Positions 20,391-29,129 of a DNA stretch of 64,000 nt are shown here, piece by piece. Origin of the DNA: Pseudonocardia benzenivorans CB1190 (lineage in GTDB: Bacteria; Actinomycetota; Actinomycetes; Mycobacteriales; Pseudonocardiaceae). A program made the translations under genes and the position numbers. Within the stretch, counting starts at the first letter, position 1. Each line of letters opens with the position of its first letter. The notes below the pieces were generated by a model that was not told the DNA's origin, did not search any database, and was given only the letters and a program-made list of their open reading frames with translations. Location of the stretch: the NCBI RefSeq assembly GCF_000196675.2, contig NC_015312.1, positions 2,356,001 through 2,420,000 of the forward strand. Reading direction: 5' to 3'.

Positions 20391-21473
20391 TTACCGGCCT
20401 CCTCGTCCTGGGACCCGACCCGACCATGCCGCTCGGAGCAGGCGGTCCACCCCGTCGGGTGTCACGGGTGCGGGATTGGCGTAGGGATGCGCGACGACCT
20501 GCTCCGCGACGGGGCCGATGTCCGCCTCCGCCATGCCGAGCTCCGCGAGCGACCGGGGTGCGCCGAGGGTGCGGGCCAGCTCCCAGAGGGCCAGGGCGGG
20601 GTCGGTCGAGCCCAGCAGCTCGGCAAGGGTCTGCCGGGCGACCGGCGCCGCGTCCTGGTTGTAGGCGAGGGCGTGGGGGAGCAGCACCGCGTGGGTTTCG
20701 GCGTGGGGCAGGTCCAGGGTCCCCCCGAGGGCGTGGCAGAGCTTGTGGTGCAGCGACATCGTCGTGGCGCCGAGACATGCGCCGCAGAGCCAGGAGCCGT
20801 AGAGGGCGGTGGCGCGGGCGTCGCGGTCGACGGGGCGGTCGGCGATCCGGGTCAGCGACGTGGTCATCGCGCGGATGCCTTCGGTCGCGAGCAACGACGT
20901 GACGGGGTTCGCGTCGGGTGCGTAGAGCGCCTCGACGGCGTGGGCGATCGCGTTGAGCCCACTGGTCATCGTGACGTGCATGGGGAGCCCGACGCTGAGC
21001 CCGGGGTCGTAGAGCACGCTCGTGGGCAGGACGCGGGAGTCCCGGCCGGTGGTCTTGAGCCCGTCTCGGGTGATGCCCCAGACGGGCGTCATCTCGGATC
21101 CGGCGTACGTGGTGGGTACGGCGACGATCGGCAGTCCGCGGTGCAGCGCGACGGCCTTGGCGAGGCCGACGGCCGAGCCCCCGCCCACGGCGACGCAGCC
21201 GTCGGCACCGACCCGGGCGGCGTGCTCGACGGCGCGTTCGACGGTCTCGGCCGGTACGTGCACGCGGGCCTCGGCGAAGACCCCCGCCGAGAGCTCGCCG
21301 AGGGCGGCAGCGGCTCGGTCCCCGAGCCCGACCTGCCCGGGGGAGCAGACCACCAGCGTCCGGCGCAGCCCGGCGCGGCGGACCTCGTCGGCGAGCACCG
21401 CGTCCAGCGCCGCGCCGAACCGGACGCGCATCGGCCGTGCCTCGTGGACGAACGGCTGCGGCGGAGTGATCAT
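20391..21473 (-). CDS. Maleylacetate reductase
   Basis: A 360-aa iron-containing alcohol dehydrogenase family enzyme that reduces maleylacetate to 3-oxoadipate with NAD(P)H. Visible features are the nucleotide-binding GGGSAVGLAKAVAL, PTTYAGSEMTPVWGIT, the metal-site region SLHHKLCHALGGTLDLPHAE and the C-terminal domain of the family. It overlaps the hydroxyquinol dioxygenase stop by 4 nt (ATGA). The product of one enzyme is the substrate of the next, so the two form the lower resorcinol pathway feeding the beta-ketoadipate route. Confidence 0.93.
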   Translation of the reverse strand: MITPPQPFVHEARPMRVRFGAALDAVLADEVRRAGLRRTLVVCSPGQVGLGDRAAAALGELSAGVFAEARVHVPAETVERAVEHAARVGADGCVAVGGGSAVGLAKAVALHRGLPIVAVPTTYAGSEMTPVWGITRDGLKTTGRDSRVLPTSVLYDPGLSVGLPMHVTMTSGLNAIAHAVEALYAPDANPVTSLLATEGIRAMTTSLTRIADRPVDRDARATALYGSWLCGACLGATTMSLHHKLCHALGGTLDLPHAETHAVLLPHALAYNQDAAPVARQTLAELLGSTDPALALWELARTLGAPRSLAELGMAEADIGPVAEQVVAHPYANPAPVTPDGVDRLLRAAWSGRVPGRGGR

Positions 21474-22420
21474 CGTGCCCGCTCCCCGATCGGGTCGTGG
21501 CGGTCGAGCACGACGGCGAACTCGACCGTCCGGAAGGGGTTCGGCAGGCCGACCTCGGCGGCCCGGACCGGGTCGTCGACCGTCGTGAACTCGCGGACGA
21601 GGCTCTCCTTGACCCCGAAGACCGCGTCGGAGTCGAGGTAGGGCGTCCCGTCGACGAACAGGTGGGTCGTGACGGTGCGCATGCCGGGGGCCGAGATCTC
21701 GAAATGGATGTGCGCGGGACGGTTGGGGTGGCGCGAGGTGGCCCGCAGCAGCTCTCCGACGGTGCCGTCGGACGGGATCGGGTAGTACCGCGGCACGACG
21801 GTGCGGAACCAGAACCGGCCGCCGCCGTCGGTGCTGAACAGTCCGCGCAGGTTGTCCTCGGGGTCGACGTCGGGCCGCTGGACGTCGTAGTACCCGTGCG
21901 CGTCGGCCTGCCAGACGTCGACGCCGGCGCCCGGTACCGGCCGGCCGTCGAGGTCGGTGACAGTGCCCAGGACAAGGCACGGGTCGCCGTCGGCAGGTCC
22001 CGAGATGCACGCTCCCAGCTCTCGCCCGGGGGAGTCGACCATGTGGAACGGGCCCTCGACGGTGGACTCGGTCAGGACTCCGTCCGAGGGGGTCGCGAGC
22101 GTCTCGACGAGCATCGAGATGCCGAGCACGTCGGACAGCAGGATGAACTCCTGCCGCGTGTCGGAGCACATGTGTCCGGTCTCGGTGAGGAACCGGATGG
22201 CCGTCGCCCACTCGGCCCTGGTGAGCCGCACGTCCTTGACGAACCCGTGGAGGTGCTCGACGAGGGAGGTCATCACGTGACGCAGCCTGGCGTCGGGTGT
22301 CGCGGCGAAGCTCGCCGCGACCACCTCCACCGAGCGGGCCTCGGAGAAGAGCTCACCTCCGCCGCGCGCCCCCGGGGCCCCGGCCCCGGGCCGGCGGCCG
22401 TCGACGACGTGGTCGTGCAT
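21470..22420 (-). CDS. Hydroxyquinol 1,2-dioxygenase
   Basis: A 316-aa intradiol dioxygenase that opens hydroxyquinol (1,2,4-benzenetriol) to maleylacetate. The N-terminal helical domain (residues 25-100) precedes the catalytic beta sandwich with VDVWQADAHGYYDVQ and, further on, VPRYYPIPSDGTVG and RPAHIHFEISA, which supply the two Tyr and two His iron ligands. ATG 22420 has a perfect AGGAGG nearby; an upstream in-frame codon at 22492 lies inside the operator region and is rejected. It is the first gene of an operon with maleylacetate reductase, behind the inverted repeat at 22491. Confidence 0.94.
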   Translation of the reverse strand: MHDHVVDGRRPGAGAPGARGGGELFSEARSVEVVAASFAATPDARLRHVMTSLVEHLHGFVKDVRLTRAEWATAIRFLTETGHMCSDTRQEFILLSDVLGISMLVETLATPSDGVLTESTVEGPFHMVDSPGRELGACISGPADGDPCLVLGTVTDLDGRPVPGAGVDVWQADAHGYYDVQRPDVDPEDNLRGLFSTDGGGRFWFRTVVPRYYPIPSDGTVGELLRATSRHPNRPAHIHFEISAPGMRTVTTHLFVDGTPYLDSDAVFGVKESLVREFTTVDDPVRAAEVGLPNPFRTVEFAVVLDRHDPIGERAR

Positions 22421-22490
22421 GTCTTCCTCCTTGGGACCCGAGGTCCGGGTGTGGTTCCCGACCGATTGTCGGTGGGGCGCCCGGAGCACC

Positions 22491-22512
22491 ACATCGCGCG
22501 AACACGCGATGT
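22491..22512 (-). promoter_or_regulatory. Resorcinol-module operator, copy 1
   Basis: ACATCGCG-CGAACA-CGCGATGT is a perfect 8-bp inverted repeat with a 6-nt centre. A GACAAT -10 candidate is at 22470-22465 on the minus strand. The same element with C-to-T changes is at 29027-29048, upstream of the flavin reductase. It probably controls the dioxygenase/reductase operon. Confidence 0.6.
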
Positions 22513-22521
22513 CACGGGAGA

Positions 22522-24795
22522 TCAGGCGTCGCCGGCGACGTCACCCTGGAGGAGCGCGACGCGGGTCAGCTCGACCCTGGTGTTGATGTCGAGCTTGGTG
22601 AACGCGTGGCGCAGGTGCGTGCCCACGGTGTGGACCGAGACGTGGAGCCGTTCGGCGATCGCGCGGTTGGTGTGCCCTTCGGCGACGAGCCGCGCGACGC
22701 GCCGCTCCGAGGCCGTCAGGGCGGCCCAACCGGACGTCGCGCGCTCTCCCGTCGCGACGGCTCGGGTGGACGCCGACCGCCGGTCCGCCGACGTGGCGGT
22801 CTCCACGGCGGCCATGACGACGCGCTGGTCGTGTGCGGCGCGGCCGATCTCGCAGAGAACGTCGCGGAGGCGACGCCCGGGTCTGCCGGGAACGACGAGG
22901 CTCGGCCACAGCCTGGGCGGCAGGGACATCAGCCGCGCGCGGTTGCCGTGGCGATCCAGCCAGCGGTGTGCGTCGTCGGCACTGTCCGGTGCCAGCCGCA
23001 GGTGCGCGGCGGCCGTCCAGATGTCGAATGCGTTCGGTCGGCGGGGGAGCGTCGCTCCGTCGAGCGCCCGACGGGCGTCGTCCACCCGGCCGCGGTCCAC
23101 CTCGATGACGGCCAGGACGGCCCGGGTGAGGCGTCGCGTCCGCACGATGTCCAGCCGGTCGGCGACCTCCAGCGCGGTCTCCGCCTCGGCGGCGGCGTCG
23201 TCGAGCTCGTCGCACATCCAGCGTTCGATCGCCCGGACGGTGTGCCAGTAGGGCGCCGACCAGCCCAGCCCACGTCGTTCGTAGTGGCGCTGCCCCTCGA
23301 GGAGGAGGTCGGCCGCCTCGTCGGCGCGATCGGACGAGAGCAGTACGGTGGCGAGCCACAGCTCGGGTATCCGCGGTGCGTGCAGCGGCCTGGTGGCCGA
23401 CACCTCGACACCCGAGGCCGCCTGCTCCGCGAGCTCGATCGCGGCGGTGACCTTCGCCTGGCTGAACGCCAGCTGTGAGGCGAACAGGTCCGCGCTGACC
23501 CGGGTCGCGGGGTCGGCACTGCTGCGGGCAGTACTGAGGAGGGGCCGCGAGACCCGGATCGCCGCGTCGGTCTCACCGAGGTTGACGTGACCGGCGGCGC
23601 GGACCTTCAGGAGCGCGAGCTCGACGTGTGCGTCGAGGGTCGGGAGGGCCAGGGCGTGCGTGACGTGGTCCATCGCCTCGTGGTCGTCACCGGCCGCCTG
23701 GTGCAGGTGCGCGGCGACGAGCCGCAGTCGCGCCTCCTCCGTCGTGGCCAGGCCGCTGACCTGCAGGTGCTCGAGGATCGACAGCGCCTCCCCGACCCGG
23801 CTCGTCCGGCCGAGGTGGGTCGCCCCCGTGATCAGGAACTCGACACGGTGCGGGTCGGCCCCGGCGAAGAGCTCGCTGACCTGGAAGGCGAGCTCTGCGG
23901 CGTCTTCCGGGGACACGGTGGCCAGCCGCCCGACGGCACCGCGGACCATGCCGAGATCCTCGTCCGAGAGCCGCCCGGTCGACCGGGCGAGGTGCCGGAC
24001 GGCCGCAGCCTCCCCACCCGGCCACGCCATCGTGTGGCGGGCGACCTCGTGGTGCAGCGCACGGCGCACCGAGGACGGCAGCGACCCGTAGAGGTCGTCG
24101 CGGAACCGGGCGTCGGCGAACCGCAACGTCGGTCCGTTGTCGACGAGCACGCCGCCGGCGAGGGCGGCGTCGATCTCCGGGAGGAGGCTCCCCACGGAGG
24201 TCCCCAGCATGCGGGCGGCGACGTCCGGGTCGAACTCGATCCCGATCACCGATCCGACCTTCAGCAGTGCCGCCGGCCCGCCGGCGACCGCGTCCCAACC
24301 GGGTGGCTCCGGCGGGACCGTGACGGCACCGATCCGGCGCAGCGCGGCGACGACGCGGTCGACCCGTGACGATCCGGGCTCCACACCGACGGCCCACAGG
24401 ACGGGGAGGTGCCGCAGGCGCTCCGGGAGTGTTCGCAGGGCGAGCAGTGTCGCGGGGTCGGTCCAGCGCGCGTTCTCGATCACGACGACGACCGGCGCGT
24501 CGTGTGACCGCGCGTCGAGCAGCTCGGCGACCCGGTCGGCGATGGCGCCGCCGTCGGCGTCACCCGTGTCCGACCCGGCGAGGACCTCCAGCAGCGCCGA
24601 GGTCGCGGACAGCTCGTCGCTCTCCCGCGCCGGCACGACGACGACGGCGTGGGCCGCGGCGCGCGCAGCGGCGGTCAGCTGCGCGAACGCTCCCGATGCG
24701 CGGGTCCGCTCGTCGAGCTCCACCAGGAGCGCCGACGGCATGCCCCGGTCCAGGGCGGCCAGGGCCTCGGTGATCTCCCGACGCACGGGCGGCAT
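22522..24795 (-). CDS. Large LuxR-family (LAL-like) regulator, degenerate ATPase
   Basis: A 757-aa regulator. The N-terminal third resembles the STAND/LAL ATPase domain, but the P-loop is not preserved (ALLVELDERTRASGAF where GEAGIGKT is expected) and the Walker B reads VVVVIENARWTDP. A helical repeat region fills residues 300-650. The LuxR helix-turn-helix is at the C-terminus (LTASERRVARLVAEGHTNRA followed by IAERLHVSVHTVGTHLRHAF). ATG 24795 starts the conserved part; upstream codons overlap the palindromic promoter. It is divergent from the resorcinol-type hydroxylase and is its likely regulator. Confidence 0.88.
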   Translation of the reverse strand: MPPVRREITEALAALDRGMPSALLVELDERTRASGAFAQLTAAARAAAHAVVVVPARESDELSATSALLEVLAGSDTGDADGGAIADRVAELLDARSHDAPVVVVIENARWTDPATLLALRTLPERLRHLPVLWAVGVEPGSSRVDRVVAALRRIGAVTVPPEPPGWDAVAGGPAALLKVGSVIGIEFDPDVAARMLGTSVGSLLPEIDAALAGGVLVDNGPTLRFADARFRDDLYGSLPSSVRRALHHEVARHTMAWPGGEAAAVRHLARSTGRLSDEDLGMVRGAVGRLATVSPEDAAELAFQVSELFAGADPHRVEFLITGATHLGRTSRVGEALSILEHLQVSGLATTEEARLRLVAAHLHQAAGDDHEAMDHVTHALALPTLDAHVELALLKVRAAGHVNLGETDAAIRVSRPLLSTARSSADPATRVSADLFASQLAFSQAKVTAAIELAEQAASGVEVSATRPLHAPRIPELWLATVLLSSDRADEAADLLLEGQRHYERRGLGWSAPYWHTVRAIERWMCDELDDAAAEAETALEVADRLDIVRTRRLTRAVLAVIEVDRGRVDDARRALDGATLPRRPNAFDIWTAAAHLRLAPDSADDAHRWLDRHGNRARLMSLPPRLWPSLVVPGRPGRRLRDVLCEIGRAAHDQRVVMAAVETATSADRRSASTRAVATGERATSGWAALTASERRVARLVAEGHTNRAIAERLHVSVHTVGTHLRHAFTKLDINTRVELTRVALLQGDVAGDA

Positions 24796-24841
24796 GACAC
24801 CAGCATGGGCGTTCGGCGCGGTGGGCGCACCCGACGCCGGT

Positions 24842-24865
24842 CGGCTTTCACCCGGGTGAAAGCCG
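24842..24865. promoter_or_regulatory. Perfect 24-bp palindrome between divergent LuxR and hydroxylase genes
   Basis: The arms CGGCTTTCACCC and GGGTGAAAGCCG form a perfect palindrome without spacer. It is 47 nt upstream of the LuxR start and 73 nt upstream of the hydroxylase start, suited to control both. It differs from the inverted repeat at 22491 and 29027. Confidence 0.55.
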
Positions 24866-24937
24866 CGCGCGCCCCCGGCTCTCACCCCGACCGCACCCAC
24901 ACTTCGCCGGACCGACACCGACCGACGAAGGACTCCG

Positions 24938-26461
24938 ATGCGCACTGGCAGGCAGTATCTGGACGCTCTCGACGACGGCCGCCGGGTATGGGTGGGCGAC
25001 GAGCTGATCGACAACGTCGCGACCCATCCCGCGACGCGGGCCTTCGCCCGGCTGACCGCCGACTTCTACGACCTGCACCACCGCCCGGACCTCGAGGAGG
25101 TGCTGACCTACGTCGACGACGACGGCGTCCGGCGCTCGATGATGTGGTTCAAGAACACCGACAGGGACGGGCTCCGCCGCAAGCGGCGCTACCACGAGAC
25201 CGTCATGCGGCTGCTCGGTGCGGGCTCGGCACCGCGGTCGCCCGACGTCAACAACTCGGTGCTGCGGACCTACGTCGACGATCCGCAGCCGTGGAGCGAT
25301 CAGTCCATCGGTACCGACGGGCGCGACCTCACCGCAGGCATCCTGGACTTCTTCGAGGAGGCCAAGGCCGGCGACCTCAACTGTGCGATCGCGTTCGTCG
25401 ACCCGCAGACCGACCGGTCGCGCGAGTCGGCGCAGGCCGAGTCGCCCGCGCTGCGGGTCGTGTCCCGGTCCGACGACGGGATCGTCGTGACCGGGGTGAA
25501 GGCGATCGCCACCGGCGCGGTCTTCTGCGACGTCCTCAACGTGGGGGTCTTCTACCGGCCGGGAATCCCCGAGGAGCAGATCATCTTCGCCGCGGTGCCG
25601 GCGAACGCCCCCGGCGTCACGATGGTGTCGCGCGAGAGCAACGTCCGTGACGGCGAGACCGTCGAGCACCCGATGGCCGCCCAGGGCGACGAGCTGGACA
25701 CGACCGTCATCTTCGAGAACGTCTTCATCCCGTGGAACCGGGTGTTCCACCTCGGGAACCCGGCGCACGCCTCGTACTACCCGCAGCGGGTGTTCGACTG
25801 GGTCCACTACGAAGGCCTCGTGCGGGAGATGGTGCGCGCGGAGCTGATGCTCGGCCTCGCGCTGCTGATCACCGAGCACACCGGGGTGGCCCAGCTCCCG
25901 CCCGTCACCGCTCGCCTCGCCCAGTTCGCAGGCTTTCACCAGACGCTCAAGGCGCACGTGCTGGGCTGCGAGGAGGAGGGTTTCCTCACCCCCGGCGGCA
26001 CGTACAAGCCCAACGTGCTGATGTTCGACTTCGGCCGGGCCTACTACCTGGAGAACATCGCCCGGCTCAGCGCCGAGCTGGTCGACCTGGCCGGGCGCGC
26101 CGCGCTCGTGTTCCCCTCCGAGGGACAGTGGCAGGAGCCGGCGCTGCGGCCGTGGCTGGAGGCCCTGCACACGGGGCCGGTCGGCCGTCCGCACGACCGG
26201 CTGAAGATCAGCCGGGTGATCCGCGACCTGTTCCAGTCGGACTGGGGTGCGCGCATGGCGACGTTCGAGAACTTCAACGGCACGCCGCTGCTCGCGATCC
26301 GGACCTTCACGATGAAGCGGGCCGAGATGTCGGCGGCCGGGCCGGTCGCCGACCTCGCGCGGCAGATCTGCGGAATCGAGACCGTCCGCGAGGAGGACCG
26401 CACCGACTACCTGACGCAGGCGGAGTACGCCCGCCGCCAGGACAGCGCCGCAGCGGTGTGA
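24938..26461 (+). CDS. HpaB-family FADH2-dependent monooxygenase, probable resorcinol 4-hydroxylase
   Basis: A 507-aa oxygenase component of a two-component flavin monooxygenase. The 4-hydroxyphenylacetate 3-hydroxylase fold is clear: N-terminal domain (RTGRQYLDALDDGRRVWVGD), middle beta domain (GVKAIATGAVFCDVLNVGV, VFIPWNRVFHLGNP) and C-terminal helical domain with HDRLKISRVIRDLFQSDWG. Its neighbours are a flavin reductase, hydroxyquinol dioxygenase and maleylacetate reductase, which makes hydroxylation of resorcinol (or a related phenol) to hydroxyquinol the best assignment. GAAGGA precedes the ATG. Chlorophenol or nitrophenol hydroxylation by the same family cannot be excluded. Confidence 0.85.
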   Translation: MRTGRQYLDALDDGRRVWVGDELIDNVATHPATRAFARLTADFYDLHHRPDLEEVLTYVDDDGVRRSMMWFKNTDRDGLRRKRRYHETVMRLLGAGSAPRSPDVNNSVLRTYVDDPQPWSDQSIGTDGRDLTAGILDFFEEAKAGDLNCAIAFVDPQTDRSRESAQAESPALRVVSRSDDGIVVTGVKAIATGAVFCDVLNVGVFYRPGIPEEQIIFAAVPANAPGVTMVSRESNVRDGETVEHPMAAQGDELDTTVIFENVFIPWNRVFHLGNPAHASYYPQRVFDWVHYEGLVREMVRAELMLGLALLITEHTGVAQLPPVTARLAQFAGFHQTLKAHVLGCEEEGFLTPGGTYKPNVLMFDFGRAYYLENIARLSAELVDLAGRAALVFPSEGQWQEPALRPWLEALHTGPVGRPHDRLKISRVIRDLFQSDWGARMATFENFNGTPLLAIRTFTMKRAEMSAAGPVADLARQICGIETVREEDRTDYLTQAEYARRQDSAAAV

Positions 26462-26463
26462 TG

Positions 26464-28455
26464 TCACCGTTCCCGTGTACTCCAGGACCGGGCGGCTGCC
26501 ACCGCCGCCGCCCGGTCGTGGACACCGAGTTTGCGGAAGATCGACCGAACCTGACTCTTCACCGTGTTGTGCGAGACGAAGAGCTCGTCGGCGATCTCCC
26601 GCAGCGTCAGCGGACCGCAGAGGGCCCGCAGCACCCGTTGCTCCCGCGACGAGAGATCGCGTGCGCGCTGCTCGCGGCGCGCCGCGGTCCGGTCGAGCGC
26701 GGCGAGGACGTCGCGGGCGGCGGCCCGGCTCCGCTGCTCCAGCTCGTCGGGGAACGCCTCGAGCACCTCGAGGACGGTGCGGGCGGCGGCCCGGGCACTC
26801 TGCGCCGCACCGGCCGACAGGTGCGCGGTGGCGAGCGCGAGGTGGGCGTTCACCACGACCCACCGGCACTGCGGCGAGAGCCGGTCGGCCACGGCGATCG
26901 CCTCGTCGGCGAGCAGGTCCGTGTCGGGGGCGCCGTCGCGAGCGGCGGTGAGAGCGAGTCCGGCGAGCGCATGGACGAGGGCGAGCTGGTCCCCGGAGAT
27001 CCGGGACGCGACCTCGGCCCGCCGGAAGCGTGCGGTCGCCGCGACGCCGTCGCCCGACCACATGAGGGCGAGTCCGTCGGCGACCTCCGAGATCGCCATC
27101 CAGAGCCCGTGCAGCGGAGGATCTGCGTCGCGGTCCGGCACCGTTCCGCTCGGCACCGTCCCGCTCGTCACCGTCCCGCTCGTCACCGCCTCGGCCAGCC
27201 GTCGGGACGCGGCGACGGCGACCCCGACGGGCAGACCCGGTTCCAGCTCGGTGGTCTCGGCGGCCGCCGCGACGTCGATCCATCGCCGCCAGCCGCGGTG
27301 GTCGCCGGCGGCGATCCGGGCCATCGCCGCGACGACGCACGTCCGCGGGTCCGGCGCCAGCTGGTCGGGGGGCAGGGTGTCGAGGGCGTCGTGGACCACC
27401 TCGGGCCGTCCCGACAGCACGCATCGTTGCCAGTGGGCGAGCAGCGAGCGACGCGCCGTCCCACCGTCGCCCAGCTCGACGTAGCAGCGGGTCGACAGGT
27501 CCAGTCGGCCGTGCGTGGCGAGCCACTCGGCGTGTCTGCGGCGCAGCGCGACCGACGACTCCCAGTGCTCGACGGCCAGCTCGTCGCGCAGGTGTGCGGA
27601 CAGCACCGGATGGAGGGTGAAGACGGGCCCGTCGGCCACGGTCGCGAACTGCGACGTGTCCGCGAACTGTGCGAGCAGGCGGCCGGCGGCGGCGTTGCCC
27701 GTCAGATGGATCGCGAGCGCGGGGGAGGTCGCGCCCGCGACCGAGACGGCGTACAGCAGGTGCCGGACCTCGGTCGTCACCCGGCCCATCACCTCGGAAC
27801 GGAGGTAGTCCCGGATGGTGGGCCCGGCGCCCCGCCTGCCGAGCTCGGCGACGAGCCCCACACCCAGCGCCCAGCCGTCCAGCTCAGGGAGGTCGTGGCC
27901 GACGAGGGCGCGCACGTCGGCCGACTGCAGGCGCAGCTCGTCGGCCGTGATCGTCGTGGCCAACCCGCACGCCCGGCCACGGGCGATCCAGCTCGGGCTG
28001 CGGTGTCGGGTCGTGACGAGCAGCCGCAACAGAGCAGGCCGCCGCTCGACGAGGTCCTGCAGTACCAGCTGCGCCTCCGGGTCGGCGATCGTGTCGGCGC
28101 CGTCGAGGACCAGCCGGCACGGACGGTCGGCGGTGTACGGGCCCGCAGCGAGCACGCGGGCGAGCCGCTCCGGCCACCAGTCGGCGTCAGGATCCGCCGG
28201 CCCCGGGGCGGCCCCGACCGTGGCGAGGACGTCGTGGCGGAGCGTGTCGGCGGAGTTGTGCCGCGGGGCGACGCGGACGACCCGGACGTGCCGTTCGCCG
28301 CGGGCCCATCCGTCGACCAGCATGCTCTTGCCGGCCCCGGCCGGGCCACTGACGACGACCACGCCGTCGGTGCTCGACCGGAGCCGGCCGATCAGACGGC
28401 CGTCGCGGCCGGGGGTGCGCGACCACGCCGGCGGCGGGTCCGGACGCCCGGCCAT
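26464..28455 (-). CDS. LuxR-family (MalT-like) ATPase regulator
   Basis: A 663-aa regulator with an intact P-loop (VVVVSGPAGAGKSMLVDG, P-loop at residues 37-44), a STAND-type ATPase, a long helical repeat region and a C-terminal LuxR helix-turn-helix (LSSREQRVLRALCGPLTLRE, then IADELFVSHNTVKSQVRSIF). A three-fold pentapeptide SGTV(P/T) repeat interrupts the helical region. Its start is 3 nt after the flavin reductase stop, so it is co-transcribed with that gene and convergent with the hydroxylase. It is a candidate reader of the operators at 22491 and 29027. Confidence 0.9.
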   Translation of the reverse strand: MAGRPDPPPAWSRTPGRDGRLIGRLRSSTDGVVVVSGPAGAGKSMLVDGWARGERHVRVVRVAPRHNSADTLRHDVLATVGAAPGPADPDADWWPERLARVLAAGPYTADRPCRLVLDGADTIADPEAQLVLQDLVERRPALLRLLVTTRHRSPSWIARGRACGLATTITADELRLQSADVRALVGHDLPELDGWALGVGLVAELGRRGAGPTIRDYLRSEVMGRVTTEVRHLLYAVSVAGATSPALAIHLTGNAAAGRLLAQFADTSQFATVADGPVFTLHPVLSAHLRDELAVEHWESSVALRRRHAEWLATHGRLDLSTRCYVELGDGGTARRSLLAHWQRCVLSGRPEVVHDALDTLPPDQLAPDPRTCVVAAMARIAAGDHRGWRRWIDVAAAAETTELEPGLPVGVAVAASRRLAEAVTSGTVTSGTVPSGTVPDRDADPPLHGLWMAISEVADGLALMWSGDGVAATARFRRAEVASRISGDQLALVHALAGLALTAARDGAPDTDLLADEAIAVADRLSPQCRWVVVNAHLALATAHLSAGAAQSARAAARTVLEVLEAFPDELEQRSRAAARDVLAALDRTAARREQRARDLSSREQRVLRALCGPLTLREIADELFVSHNTVKSQVRSIFRKLGVHDRAAAVAAARSWSTRER
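27139..27183 (-). repeat. Three 15-bp tandem repeats inside the LuxR gene
   Basis: Three consecutive units of CACCGTCCCGCTCGT (the first with two changes) encode the SGTV-T/P pentapeptides. They keep the frame, so the effect is only a variable spacer in the helical region. Copy number may vary among strains. Confidence 0.7.
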
Positions 28456-28458
28456 CGA

Positions 28459-28941
28459 TCAGGCGATCCGGCCGAACTCACCGCGGAAATGGACGAGCGG
28501 GCGACCGGCGCCGTGGTGCTCGAACGTGCGCACGGCGCCGACGAAGATCGTGTGGTCGCCGCTGGCCACCTCGGTGGCCACGTCGCAGACCACGCTCGCG
28601 AGCGCGTCGCGGAGCATCGGGACGCCGTGCTGCTCGTCGTACTCGACCCCCGCGAAGCGGTCGCCCTTCGCGGCGAACCGGCGGGCGAGGTCCCCGGAGG
28701 CCTCACCGAGCACGTTCACACCGAAGCGACCGTGGGTGGAGATCGCCTTCCGGGTGAAGAGATGGTTGCCCACGCAGACCAGCAACTGCAGCGGATCGAG
28801 GGAGAGCGCCGTGACGGAGCTGGCCGTCATGCCGACGGGCAGGTCACCGGCCCGGGTGGTGATCACCGAGACGCCCGAGGGCAGGTGCGACATCGTCGCC
28901 CGGAAGGCGACGGTCTCGTCGGTGAGAGGCGAAGCGGGCAC
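28459..28941 (-). CDS. Flavin reductase family protein (reductase component)
   Basis: A 160-aa NAD(P)H:flavin reductase supplying reduced flavin to the hydroxylase. Typical segments are FRATMSHLPSGVSVITTRAG, MTASSVTALSLDPLQLLVCV and the C-terminal HHGAGRPLVHFRGEFGRI. I chose GTG 28941 because GGAGG lies 5 nt upstream; in-frame ATG 28971 has no RBS. It is transcribed with the LuxR gene downstream and sits behind the second copy of the operator. Confidence 0.88.
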   Translation of the reverse strand: MPASPLTDETVAFRATMSHLPSGVSVITTRAGDLPVGMTASSVTALSLDPLQLLVCVGNHLFTRKAISTHGRFGVNVLGEASGDLARRFAAKGDRFAGVEYDEQHGVPMLRDALASVVCDVATEVASGDHTIFVGAVRTFEHHGAGRPLVHFRGEFGRIA

Positions 28942-29026
28942 TGGAACCTCCGGAACGTGTGGTCGTGGCATCGACCGACCTGTCTCGACTGGGTCGGTGC
29001 GACCTTGCCCCGATGCCGCGTACCTC

Positions 29027-29048
29027 ACATCGCGTGAACACGTGATTT
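29027..29048 (-). promoter_or_regulatory. Resorcinol-module operator, copy 2
   Basis: ACATCGCG-TGAACA-CGTGATTT matches the site at 22491-22512 in 18 of 22 positions. A CAAGGT -10 candidate on the minus strand is 20 nt away (21 nt for copy 1). It lies between the divergent flavin reductase and YciI genes and could serve both. Confidence 0.6.
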
Positions 29049-29129
29049 CCGGGCCGGCGGCCGGCTCGGAGCACCGCATCGACGGAACAACGACGCCGGA
29101 CCACGGTCGTCGGACGAAAGGAGTCGGAC

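Noticed and set aside
27139..27183. Regulatory tandem repeat
   Set aside because: The 15-bp units lie inside a coding region and keep frame, so they are a protein-level repeat.
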